DNA of 64,000 nucleotides from Paramecium tetraurelia. Its lineage: Eukaryota; Ciliophora; Oligohymenophorea; Peniculida; Parameciidae. The DNA is taken from positions 79,094 through 143,093 of the forward strand of contig NW_001799038.1 in the NCBI RefSeq assembly GCF_000165425.1. The letters are read 5' to 3'. Positions 1 through 10,801 of the stretch are shown piece by piece (position 1 is the first letter of the stretch; the number at the start of each line of letters is the position of its first letter). The position numbers were made by a program, and so were the translations under genes. Below the pieces are notes generated by a model. That model did not search any database, was not told the origin of the DNA, and was given only the letters and a program-made list of their open reading frames with translations.

Positions 1-2420
1 CTCAATATTAGGATCATACTTATAGAAAGGATGGGTAGTCTATTTTAAATTCATATATTCTACCTTAGCCTATGGATATTCTTACAAGAACTACAAATCT
101 TCTGATTCTAAATTCTCTTCAAATGGTTTTTCCTTAATAATTGCTTCACAATGTCTCTCTATAATATAATATTATATTAAATATACTTATTATTTAATCC
201 AATTAGGTCTTTATTTAAACATCATTCCAAAACTATTAATCGAACTGAATCAAATCCTACTAGTATTCCTTAATGTAGGGTAACAGTGTTCCTTAATATT
301 TATTTACTAAATTTAGTGTTTAATAGTATTACAAAACTATATCAGCATTAATTAATATTTGTGATTTACAATACGATTCTATTCAGTTTCATTGTTTCTC
401 AATTTAGTCAATAACTTAGCACATAACAACGGTTTTTATTAATTTATGTACAAACCAACCATTTGTTTGAATGCTTAAAAATTCACCTCTTTGTTATTGA
501 AATTAGTGTGAATTAAGACTTAAGCAAAACGATTTTACATTTTGATAATATCTTCCTAAGTTTTTAGTTGATCTAAAAGCTGTTCTCCAGAGAGATCGAA
601 TCTTTTTTATATATCTCTACTGAATATATGTCCTTCTATTGAAAACTGTTCCTTTAAGAGTTTTTCTTCCTATTCTTTTTGTTACTACTTTGCTAACAAT
701 TTTTTCTCTTTTGGAGTTAACTTCTTTTACTCTATTTTTCGCTATTCCTAGATTCTTACTCTAAGTCTTTCCAAACCTTCAATCATCAATCCAGCCGATT
801 AAATAAAATATTTAGCATCGTGTCTTTTATCGATAGCATCAATCATTTACAATAAAGATCTTAATGTGTATCTTCTGATTGAATATTAATAGAACTCTAA
901 TTAGTCATCACACATTTCTTGGAAGTGTTTAAATATTAAATTAAATTGCTGTAAGGCAGGACCAAGATAATTTAATCGTAATAATGTTCTACCTATATTG
1001 AGTTCAAACCAAATCATTTGCAATTCATATGGATCTGACCCATCTTTTAAGAAGAGACTCAATAAATCTTACGATACCACTATCATATTTGCTAGCGAAG
1101 CATATTTAATTGTCTAATTGTTCAAATATCTGTCTGCCAAATCCAATTGTCTAGCTCTATCAGCTGATTCATAAGCCTCTTTGAATTTTTGTAATTTCTT
1201 CAGAGTTTTTGCTTTAATCAAGTATAATTCAGGCAATGTAGCTGTATGTTCTATGGCTTCATTGATAAGTTCAAGGGATTAATTGTAATCCTTAATTTGA
1301 TAGGAATGCTGAGATAGTAACATCAAAGCCCAAAGCTTTTCGATTTGACTTTTATCCAGATATGTCTCAAAGGCTTTCTTCATAATTTCAATCTTGTTAG
1401 GATCTGTGTATAGATGTTTAATCTCTCTGAATAAGGATGGTAAGGACTTCTAAAAAAATGGATCAATAAATTAGAGGAAACTATTTAAAAATGAATCTCC
1501 TTCTTTCTGTGCAAGCAATCTACCTTATACTAAAGTGTTATTATAAATGGATAGATCCACTTATGGATCTGCCTTTTACAACATTTGATAGTATTTCCAA
1601 TTTTAAGGCTATAAGTCAAGCAAGTGTTTAACAGATTGAATTGCACTTGTGTTATCTCCTATTTTAATAAAGTATTCGTATTCAAGTTCATAAAATGAGA
1701 CCAAATCGGTGATATCACTAAATAAATTATGGAATTACTTTTTGAAATCAAGTAAATTTTGTTTAGCTCTTTGAAAGTCCTTGGCATCAATGGCGAGCTA
1801 AATTTAGTACAACTTAAATTCATTTATCTCAACTTTTTTGATGGGGTTTTATATATCCTTTTTAATAACATCTTCAGTCAATTTTATAGTATTAAAGGCA
1901 CCTGCGTAATTGCCAATTAAATGCTGACTAAGTATGAAACCAACCCAATTTACTACCATTCCAGGTTTACTATTTAATAGTTTTTGCCTCAACCAATTAT
2001 TTCCTTCGAAATCTCTGATGTGAATGGAGAGATTAGCAGTGTCTCTGATCAATTGAAGATTCTCCTCGCCCTTGTTGATTGCTTAGATGAAACATTTGAC
2101 TGCTTGGATGTAATTCTTTTCAGCCTTTTAGATTAAGCCATAAATGTGCCAACAAAAGTCTGAAGCCAAATTCTTGAGAACAGCCTGGTATGCTAAGGCA
2201 AGTCCTGCTTCACGTTCTTCGGTGTAGTACATGAAGATTGCTTTAAGTGAGACGACTTCTTAATTGTCTGGGACTTGCTCTAATAATTTCTCTGAATTTT
2301 TCAATCCTTTTTTGTAATCTTTGGCTTCTAGCAATCTCTTAAAGATGTTTAGATTGAATTAATTACCATCAAGGATTTGAATTCATTGTTTTGTTTTGCA
2401 TTTAATTCTGTTGATTTCAT
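1..2420 (-). CDS. NAA15: N-alpha-acetyltransferase auxiliary subunit (NAA15/Nat1), C-terminus off the window
   Basis: Auxiliary, ribosome-anchoring subunit of the NatA complex, which acetylates nascent N-termini in the cytosol. The reading from the ATG at 2418-2420 gives the NAA15 tetratricopeptide pattern in order: LLEAKDYKKGLK near residue 20, CWHIYGLIQKAEKNYIQAVK near residue 80, then RDTANLSIHIRDFEGNNWLR and WVGFILSQHLIGNYAGAF. Introns that restore frame lie at 2338-2366 (29 nt, unusual AAG end), 307-332 (26 nt) and 159-186 (28 nt). About 770 residues are visible, close to the family length of about 850. The last exon is still open at position 1, so the C-terminus is missing. The gene is divergent from the next one, with 101 bp between the two ATGs. 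Confidence 0.9.
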
Positions 2421-2521
2421 AGTTGGATAATAATATTATTTTGATGAATAGTTTATTTAATTAGTTGAGGAGATGGAATATTATTATATTATTATATTAT
2501 TATTTAATTTAAATTTTGCAT
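2421..2521. promoter_or_regulatory. shared bidirectional promoter, 101 bp
   Basis: This is all the DNA between the start codons of two divergent genes, so both promoters must fit here. It contains a (TATTAT)n-like tract at about 2480-2508. No individual factor site can be named. Confidence 0.45.
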
Positions 2522-3472
2522 ATGAATCAAAGCAATTTAATAGAGGACTTAAATGGATCGAATGTTTCGAGATTGTTAAAGCAAATTAAAGAGAGTAATG
2601 GTTGATTATATTGTAGTCACCCAAGATGAATTGTATGAGGAAATGAGTCAATTGAAAACAAGAGTGTTGGGATTATTAAAAGATTACCAATCATCCTTAT
2701 AATAAAAGGAGAATATCAGACAATTAAATCAATAAATACGTAAGGATGTAACAAACATCAGCAATGATTATAGTTAAATTATTGAAAAGATGAACTAGAG
2801 TGTTGATTGCACATTTATTTCGATTGAGAGCATCACACCATTTTAAAAGAATGAAAAAGTAACGATTTATAAATTTAGAAGGAAATGAATAAAATGTTCA
2901 ATTTGGTTGAAGAGTTTCTTGAGAAATTTTAAGGGAAGAAAGCCAATCATAATTTATATACTAGTTTCATCTCAGATAAAATGGAACGCTCTGGAATATC
3001 TATGGCAGACACCAGTATTATCGATGTTAACTGTAGAATATCCATAATAAAGGATTAAATCGCTTCTAATTTATCTGATAAAAAATACAGTCAATTGGTT
3101 CTGATGGAGACTGTGGATGCTTTGTAGGAAGCATTGAATTCTCAGAAAATAGAAAAAATCAGATCGATAATCAAACGAATAGAACATTATATGGCTCAAT
3201 GTTAGCATGATGCTAGTGATTTGTATTAGATGTTACAAAAGGCAGTGGAGTCATGCAAAGAGAAGGAGACCGAATTACAGAATCAATCGATAGTTGAAGA
3301 TAAGGACACCAAAAGGAGGTTTTTTGATTTAGCCTTAGAAATAAAGAGTGAATTACCAACCAACCATCCTGGCAGAAAGGTATTGGTTTCACTTCTGTTT
3401 GAAAAGGCCTAGAATATAGATGAATCTGAATGGCATGACTGGATTCTTGATTAATTAAGTTAACAAAATTGA
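2522..3472 (+). CDS. coiled-coil protein, 302 aa, function unknown
   Basis: Not recognised. With introns of 22 nt (GTAATGG..GTAG) and 20 nt (GTAACG..TTAG) removed, the frame is open from ATG 2522 to TGA 3470. It is rich in Glu, Lys and Gln with heptad-like stretches: MSQLKTRVLGLLKDYQ near residue 40, and a long helix from about 190 to 250 containing IKRIEHYMAQCQ. The C-terminal 60 residues are more compact and end WHDWILDQLSQQN. No membrane segment or signal peptide is visible. It converges on the next gene with only 22 bp between stops. Confidence 0.75.
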
Positions 3473-3494
3473 AAAATAACTATTTTTAATTAGT

Positions 3495-4483
3495 TCATGT
3501 GTAACTTTTAATAAAACTCAAAGTTTCGTTTAATTATTGGCTGTAATGATGCTTTTTCTCTCTAATTTTGAGAATTAAATCTGTCACAGGATGCATTTAT
3601 GAAATTGATTTAATGATGACAGTTTGTCCTTTGTCCATGGGTTATTCATCAATAATCATTTAGATTTCGTAATCCCCGTTTTCATCTTGATCGATGATTT
3701 TTTGAGCATCTTCAGCTGATGACAATATTTCCACATCATCTTTTTTATTAATGATTGTTAATAACTGAGTTGATTTATTTTTACTTGAATTGGAGGCTAA
3801 TTTCATATGTTATTCTTACACAAAGAGTCATTCTTCCTGTGAATTGCTTGAGTGATAATGGCTTGATTTTTCTTGTATTTCCTTAAACCATCTAAATCAT
3901 GGAAACTTGTCTTGCGTATTTGAGTATCTGCATATATTCATTGAACATGTATACCATTTTATGTATGTAAATCATCTGATAGAAATCTGTCTCGACGAAA
4001 TGATTTAAATTCATTAACTGATTCTTTTTCCATTTAGTCAATAGGATCAAAGTTTTATAAATATGCAACGTTTACTGTCATTTTATTCGATAATTAAATT
4101 TGCAGAGTGGCAATCAAATTAGGATCAATCCAATCTGTACTCTTGTTCTCATTCAAGTGAATGATATGATCCATTTCATTATCTTACTTTTATTATAATG
4201 GAGTCAATTATGTCAATTCAATGCACTTTTCAAAAAATTACTAAGAATTCTCGTTTATCTATTGCAAATTACACAAAATATTCCATTCCTCCACCAAATA
4301 GGGTTTTAATTATTTTTTCAGATAAAATTGAATTGCCAAATTGTTTTCTCCATTAGGATTCCATCTCTTCCTTATGTGGTTGCATTCAAGATTAAAATTC
4401 ATATCTACCTTATGCTTGTACCTCTTCTGCAGAATACATTTAGCTATTTATTGTGCAATATCAAGACAATTTAATATGCTCAT
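3495..4483 (-). CDS. hypothetical protein, about 312 aa
   Basis: Not recognised. It starts at ATG 4481-4483 (MSILNCLDIAQQIAKC) and ends at TGA 3495-3497. Two introns restore frame, of 27 nt (GTATACATG..GCAG) and 23 nt (GTAAGAATAA..TTAG), giving exactly 313 codons. The N-terminal half is helical and holds CNHIRKRWNPNGENNL. The C-terminal half is acidic and low in complexity, with DQDENGDYEIQMIIDEQPMD. A single long gene joined to the upstream HVA22-type gene was considered. The only way to bridge the two would be an intron of about 76 nt, and a TGA followed 57 bp later by an ATG fits two genes better. Confidence 0.6.
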
Positions 4484-4540
4484 TGAAATTATAATATTAT
4501 TTCAAAATGACTCATTATTATTATATTATTATAACAATAT

Positions 4541-5464
4541 TCACTCCTATTACGAAATCTTCTCAATCAAAATATCGATCACAGGTTTCAGCCACAAATC
4601 AATATCCTCTGACTTCTTGAGTTTCATAAGATCCAATTCCCCGTCATTCACTGTATACATCACCTTCAAACACTTGTCCTGATTGATATCAATCGATATC
4701 AGAGTCCCTTGACTTACTTATAATACCCTTACTTTGATGAACACAGACATTGTCCTGAGGACAGATGAATTACAATTCACTGTTTGAAGAATTGTAAGAC
4801 AGAATGTAATCAACAAAACGACCCTTCTCCTTAACACTAGCTTGGACAGATAACTTTTTAGATTTGTTTTCAGGCTTCTTGAATTCAGAATTTCTAAATC
4901 TGATCTTCGATTTAGTCACTTCTATCGATTGCTTTTTATTCAGGATCTTTTCCATTATGCGATCAACCTACTTCTCCAATTCTGTCAATTCTTCAACTCG
5001 CACCAAATCGATACAAGTTTCAATTAACTAAGATGATGTTTGAATCACAATTTACATTTAAGAATCTAACCAAAAAGTATCTCACTATCTTTGTAAAGTA
5101 AATGAAGAATATATTAGTGTACTCATCCATTTCCAATTTTTCAAACACTCCATATATTAATGAATGCCATCTTGAATGTGGTAGCATTATGTAAAATTTG
5201 ATAAAATAAGGAACAAGGAATCCAAAAGGAATCAGTTCCAAAAACAACATAAATACAGACTCAAGTTGAATAAAGGTATAAAGCAAAAACCTCATCTAAA
5301 ATTATATTCAATACCACTTAATCAAAAGAGCATCTCCCTATTCCACATTCTATTTTTTGAATGCTTCACATGTTTTCCAAGTTAATTGAAATCCGCAATA
5401 GACACTCAAGATAATTTAAAATGCCTTACTTCATTATTTTAGCTCCATATACTATTAGAGACAT
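4541..5464 (-). CDS. TB2/DP1/HVA22 (REEP-like) membrane protein with a cytosolic tail
   Basis: Likely an ER membrane-shaping protein of the REEP/HVA22 family. Residues 1-90 give the expected pattern: an N-terminal hydrophobic start (MSLIVYGAKIMNVYCGF), then TWKTCEAFK, two hydrophobic hairpin segments (LLYTFIQLESVFMLFLELIP and FGFLVPYFIKFYIMLP) and the family-like LPHSRWHSLIYGVFEKL. The tail of about 150 residues is basic and then folded, and I do not recognise it. Four introns (25, 24, 28 and 25 nt) give 274 codons. Three of them must end in GAG or AAG rather than TAG, which makes the N-terminal model less certain than the domain call. It lies 273 bp from the upstream HemW-like gene on the same strand. 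Confidence 0.65.
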
Positions 5465-5737
5465 TAACTAATTATGAATTATATTTAATTTATCATATAA
5501 TTCTTTATATTAAAATATAATACCTCAAAAGTCTTTGCATATCCTTATCTCAAACTTACATCATTATAATAAAAATAAATATACATTCAAAAAAGAAAGA
5601 ATATTTCCAGTAAGTATTTAGTAGAAAAAGATCTGATAGTTCCATTTTAACAATTTTCCATCTTCAGTATAGAAATTCTATTCTTTACAAATAATTACAT
5701 TTTCTTTACAATATATTATACATAATAATAATCTATT

Positions 5738-6911
5738 TCATTTAATATTCTATAAGTATCCTACAATCTCATCACATACTAAATAACCTTCTGGAATTTT
5801 TAATTTGATATTATCTTCACCAATAATCAAGTATTCCTCAAACCTTTTCATAGCCTCTATCAGAGATTATGATAATAATGATCTCTCTATCCCCCATTTG
5901 GTTCTTAATCTACTCATTAATAGTATTCTTTATTTTTCAAATTGAGTACTTTCATCCTCCACCAAACAACCCTCTCCAGAGTCTACAAACCTATAATATT
6001 ATTTCAATGTTTTTGGTCGAGTAACTCTGATTAAATTTGAAAGAGATGTGGCTCCCATTCCAAATCCATAAAAATTGCTATCCCCAAGCCAATAATTTTT
6101 ATTGTGCTAACTGATATGCTTTTCTGATTTTGCAAAATTAGATATCTCATAATGATCGTATTGCTGTAGAGTTTGATGCACTTTAGTGTAATTGCAGGTT
6201 TGAATCTCGTTATTAGGAAGAGGATGAATGCCTTCTCGATAATTCAAGTTTTTGTAGAAATAGGATTCCTCTTCTATACTCAGTGAATAGGCAGAGATAT
6301 GTCCTGGTTGATATTATTCAATGAACCATTTTAGATCTTCAAGTGAGCTTTATCCAACTTCAGAGGGTAAATTATAAAGAAAGTCAAAAGAACAATTGTC
6401 AAATGATCCATAGACTTTGTAGATAAGTCCAAGGGCATCATCTATATCCTTTCTTAGATGGCTTCTGTTTAATCGTTTTAATGTTTCATCCTGTAAAGAT
6501 TAAACACCCACGGAGAGCCGATTGAGCTTCATATTTGACTAATAGAATACCCCTAAAGTTTTAAATCCTTATAGCTTATCTTCGTTGAAAGTTTTGGGAT
6601 CCGCCTCAATGGTTATTTCTGCGTTTGATTATTTCTTAAAGCAATTCAATATTAACTTTGTTCAAAATTTTAGATACTTGCAAGCTCTCTAACGAGAGGA
6701 GAGAAGGAGTTCCTCCTCCAAAATATATTGTTTTCAAAGGTTCCCCTTTATAATGTTTTTGAATATCCTTAATCAAATATTCTACATATTGTTTCTCCAA
6801 AGATTGTTTGTAATGATTCTAATTGACTTCTGTCTATCCAACTATATGAACAGGAAAAGCACAGTAAAAACATCGTTTTAAACAAAATGGAATATGTATA
6901 TAAGCACTCAT
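5738..6911 (-). CDS. radical SAM protein, HemW/RSAD1 type
   Basis: Radical S-adenosylmethionine protein related to coproporphyrinogen dehydrogenase. The HemW/RSAD1 branch is thought to act as a mitochondrial heme chaperone. At residues 9-16 the reading shows CLKRCFYC, the C-x3-C-x2-C cluster-binding motif, followed by IYFGGGTPS near residue 65. Further on come LSIEEESYFYKN and YEISNFAKSEKHISQHNKNY, the conserved HemW order. The C-terminus (KLKIPEGYLVCDEIVGYLQ) matches the usual end region. Length is about 375 aa, normal for the family. At least one intron after GGGTPSLL is needed. No clear targeting peptide precedes the Met at 6911, so mitochondrial location is inference. Confidence 0.85.
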
Positions 6912-7646
6912 TCAAATAAATTAATTCTCGTCACAAATTATTATTATAATCAAATTAAGAGAGTTTTTACTTCACATCAACTTTTGTATTAGCATAATTA
7001 AATTCTTGAATAATTGGCTTGATAATCAAAGTTCAATTTTGAAGTAATTTGAAAACATTAAATAACTACTTTAAAATAGGTTCTATGAAATAATTTTCTT
7101 TAAGATCAAATGAAGAACCTTTTAAAAAGATTTAAATAAAGTGAATTGAACAAATTCCAATTCAGAAAATCTATTGCTTAAATAATTATTTTCCAAATAT
7201 TATTGGTTTTTGTTATTAATCTACAAAATTCGTGTGTATCAATTATAATACTTGACTCCTAGAATAATATATTTATTCTAACTCTCAGATAAAATAATCG
7301 AAATCAAATTTTCTTATGAAGGATTAGCATATAAGAAAAAATAGTTTTTATTAAAATTAATAATTTTAAACAATTTTATCTATAGATATATTTATAAATA
7401 TTATTCATGTAAACAGGTAGACACAATTTGGCGACAACTAATTTAGAATTAACAGGGGATTCAAACATAAATGCATAACACCATTTTATTAATTATAATA
7501 TCTTAAGATATTATAATTAAATAATATAGTATATTTACATTTGTTCGTAATAAGTAATTATCTTATTTCCTTTAAATTAACAGGGCATAAGAGCATAAGA
7601 CATAAATTATATTGTTTAATAAAAGCATTTATTTAGTAAAAATAGT
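6912..7646. other. intergenic region between divergent genes (735 bp)
   Basis: No coding sequence is supported. It separates the HemW-like gene from the ankyrin gene and must hold both promoters. It contains a perfect 32-bp palindrome (7489-7520) and two copies of the motif AATTAACAGGG, near 7447 and 7575. Confidence 0.6.
7489..7520. repeat. perfect 32-bp palindrome
   Basis: The left arm TTAATTATAATATCTT (7489-7504) is followed directly by its exact reverse complement (7505-7520). It lies in the intergenic space between two divergently transcribed genes. It could extrude as a cruciform or bind a dimeric factor. In this AT-rich DNA chance cannot be excluded, but 16 consecutive matching pairs is long. 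Confidence 0.9.
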
Positions 7647-8822
7647 ATGTTTGAATAGGAGTATTATAAGAGAATTATTGACAGATAAACTACTCCCAAT
7701 AGATGCAATATAAACACCTCCAAACCTTGGTTTCCACAATTGAAACACAGATTGGCTCTAAAAGGTAATGTGAAATAGAAAATATAGATTACGATTACAA
7801 ATTTTTTGTGCTGCCTCCAAATAAAATGGTGTCCCTATTAAAGAAATAGAAGATCATTGTACCATCGGATGAGTAGATTAGAGAATTCTTGAGAAATCAC
7901 TCACTTAAACACATAGTACAGTATGATGCTGGAGACTTTAAGAATGTTGAGAAGATTTGTGCATCAAATAGTCCTTCTCCATTGATGGTAAATAAGAAGA
8001 ATAGAAAACTATTTATGTAACAAAATCCAAATACAAATTACAAATTGATTGAATCAAAATCGTAGACAACACAGAAGTAATTTGATAGACATTCCTCAGT
8101 GCAACATAGTAGAATGAGAGAACTGAAATCATAGCAAAATAGAAATTAGACCAAATAGAGAAAACATGGAGATGGAAGTAAAAGGAGCAAAAAGGAAATT
8201 GAAGATTCATGAAATCTCTGGTAAGTCTACTCCATAGATAGATGCATCTAATTTAAAATTCTTCACATAAAGCAATAAGAAAAGGAATCGGAGAAGAATA
8301 GAACTATTGAGTCGTTCTTTGAAGAAGATCAATCTTTTAGGATTGCCAATCCATTAGGTGATGTAGAAGCGTATATTTAGTAAAAAAGCCTTTTCATGTC
8401 AATTTTCAAAGGAATTTATATTTGCATCTAAATAAAATAGAGTTGAACAGATGTAGAGTTTTCTAATAACACATCCTTACTTGGTGTTTTAATATGATTA
8501 TTATAATATGACTGCCCTTCATTGGGCATGCAAACTAGGATATTTAGATATGGTAAGGATGTTATTACATTACCATGCAGATTTTGATGCAATAGATTTG
8601 ATGAACAGAACTCCTTTGAGTATAGCAATAGCAGAAAATCATTAAGAGATGGTTAAATTGTTGCTAACTCATGGTGCCTATCCTTGGAGTACCAATTTAA
8701 CAGATTTGAATGGACCTTTGCAACTCAATGCAGAGATGAAGAAAATAGTTGGATAAGCAAGAAAAATATAACTCTTTACTAAATGGAGCAGACTTAAATA
8801 GCCTACTTTGTGTATTTATTGA
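7647..8822 (+). CDS. ankyrin-repeat protein, about 380 aa
   Basis: The C-terminal third carries two to three ankyrin repeats: YYNMTALHWACKLGYLDMVR, then LLHYHADFDAIDLMNRTPLS and IAIAENHQEMVKLLLTHGA. These show the TALHWA, TPL and LL..GA hallmarks. The N-terminal two thirds is basic and low in complexity (TKQRKHGDG, KKRNRRRIE) and I do not recognise it. A 23-nt intron (GTAATGTGAA..ATAG) near residue 43 is clear. A further frame change around 8130-8190 needs at least one more small intron that I could not place uniquely. TGA 8820-8822 lies 11 bp from the stop of the convergent methyltransferase gene. Ankyrin repeats imply protein binding, and no partner can be named. Confidence 0.8.
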
Positions 8823-8833
8823 TTGATAAGTAA

Positions 8834-10701
8834 TCATTTTTTGTAGTAATCGTCACATAATTTGTTAAAGTCAGTTAACCATTTCGTTAAGAATTTATCT
8901 CCATAATCAAAGAACAGTTCCTCTCCAATGGATATATTTTTGGTGGTGAACCTACGAATAATTCTGGATATCTATACATAGCAATTCTCCATCTTCCCTC
9001 AGAGAAGAGAATCTAAGCCTAGCAATTAGCCAAATCTGATTTCTTCGTAGCATGATTGATATACCTCAGACAATTACTATAATAGGTTCCGTCTACTTAC
9101 CACTTATCATCTACTTCGAATAAGTAATGGTTATTGGTAATCCAATCACATTCTAAGATATAATCATACAATTACATTCAATAGCCATACTCTCATCATC
9201 TAACAAAATATAATTGCCAGTGTATTCACCAACGAAATCACATACCTTGAAATTTTGGGCTGCAAACAATCCCAATCCATTACAAATTAAAGATTTCCCT
9301 AAAACCAATGATTTTCGAATCTACATCAATAGGTTCTTATTTGAACATGATTGACACTTGCATAATTAAGGATCACATTCATATCCACTGATGTAACAAG
9401 GACATGAGTGTTTCTGTTTCTTCTCATCATAACCACACACTCTACAATCACAAGATTTTGATTTCTATTGACATTGTCCTTTGCAACAACAATATTTGTG
9501 ACATGTAACACAAGTGCATGAATTTGATCCACATTCTCCTTCATGGAAACAGGGAATATATTGTTAGGCATAATTATTCAAATTCTACTTTTTGGATGCT
9601 TACTATTATTTTCGTTTCCCATTTGTCATGTGTTTCTTACTCTAACTCTTTAAGGTTTTAATTAAATAATTGATCTATTAACAAGTAACTGGGTATATTC
9701 TATGAGTTAATACTCGTGCCATAAAACAACAATTACTAAATCCAAATTCCAACATTTATTCAATTGACTTCTATTAAAACTTTTTCATCTTAGTTTAATC
9801 GACACCATATTTGCCACATTAAGTGATATCTCTGCATCTCTATTCCATCTCGGTTTTATTATTCAATTTGTATCTACCAAAGATTTCTCTCAATAACAAA
9901 GAATTAGGCTTGAATTCAGTCTCATAAAAATTATCATGATGAGTAGGATCATCCTTCTATTAATCTTAAGGTTCTTCTTCTGGTTCTTTCTCAATGTACA
10001 ATCTCTGATTTTTAGAACTAAATACATTTATATAAGTACTGATAGTGCAAACTACACAGATATAAATTACAAATCGGACAAAAGTACCGATTGAACCTTA
10101 CAAATTGATATTTCACATTAAAATTTACAAACTAATCATACTTTTTAGCTTGTTTAGCTAAATAATAGGATTAAACTTAATCTGCAGAACAGCCTATAGC
10201 TTAAGCTAATTGTTGCAATTGGAAAACAACCTATAAGGATGTAAACTTCTCTTTGAATTTCTCAAAAAAGAAGTCTATAAATAATTTGTGTTCCAGCCTC
10301 AAATAGTGTTTACTATCATCTATGCTCTTAGCCAGTCCCTATTCTAGATTTTACACATGTTCTTCAATATCCTCTGTTAATTTGGTCGGAATAGAAAGAG
10401 GGGCTTTATTAAATACAACTAAAATTCTACTTAAGCGTTCCAAGAGTACAGGAGTCGGATGCTGCAATCTAATGTTGCCAGGCATACTTTTATAGTAATT
10501 CGTCCTGATTGGTAGATTATCTCGATTTCTCTTCACCTTGATATCAATTTCATAGGCTTCAGTCCTTATTACATTCACTTTGATTTCTCTCTAGATTTGG
10601 CCCTCGTCTTAAAGTAATGTCGATTGGAGATGCTGAACATACCTTTTGTAGAGCGTGTACTCCTCTGAAATTTATTCTTTGGTCATTTAGGTGCTTTTCA
10701 T
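8834..10701 (-). CDS. Enhancer-of-zeste type histone methyltransferase (Paramecium EZL family)
   Basis: Predicted catalytic subunit of a Polycomb PRC2-like complex that methylates histone H3 in the nucleus. Domain order is the E(z) order. A zinc-binding segment (RFNRYFCPICNLYLCSLH) lies near residue 215. A cysteine-rich CXC region follows, with HEGECGSNSCTCVTCHKYCC and CKGQCQQKSKSCDCRVCG, then CPCYISGYECDPQLCKCQSC. The SET domain comes last: GLGLFAAQNFK, FVGEYTG, LRYINHATKKSDLANC, and GEELFFDYGDKF just before TGA 8834-8836. The asparagine-histidine and FFDYG motifs that form the SET active site are present. Length is about 590 aa. In Paramecium, EZL proteins deposit repressive marks on transposons and direct developmental DNA elimination. 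Which paralogue this is cannot be told from the sequence alone. Confidence 0.9.
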
Positions 10702-10801
10702 TTTACTTCAAAAAAAATGAATAAATTATTCTCACTCAGATTTATGGTTGCAATTGTTATATAAATAAAAATGTAATTTTAGGAGATTTGAACTAATATT
10801 A

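Noticed and set aside
4341-4682. Plus-strand open frame of 113 codons
   Set aside because: It overlaps the ends of two minus-strand genes with much better protein character and supported introns.
3495-5464. One large gene spanning the HVA22-type and downstream hypothetical proteins
   Set aside because: Joining them would need an intron of about 76 nt across a TGA. A stop followed 57 bp later by a good ATG is simpler.
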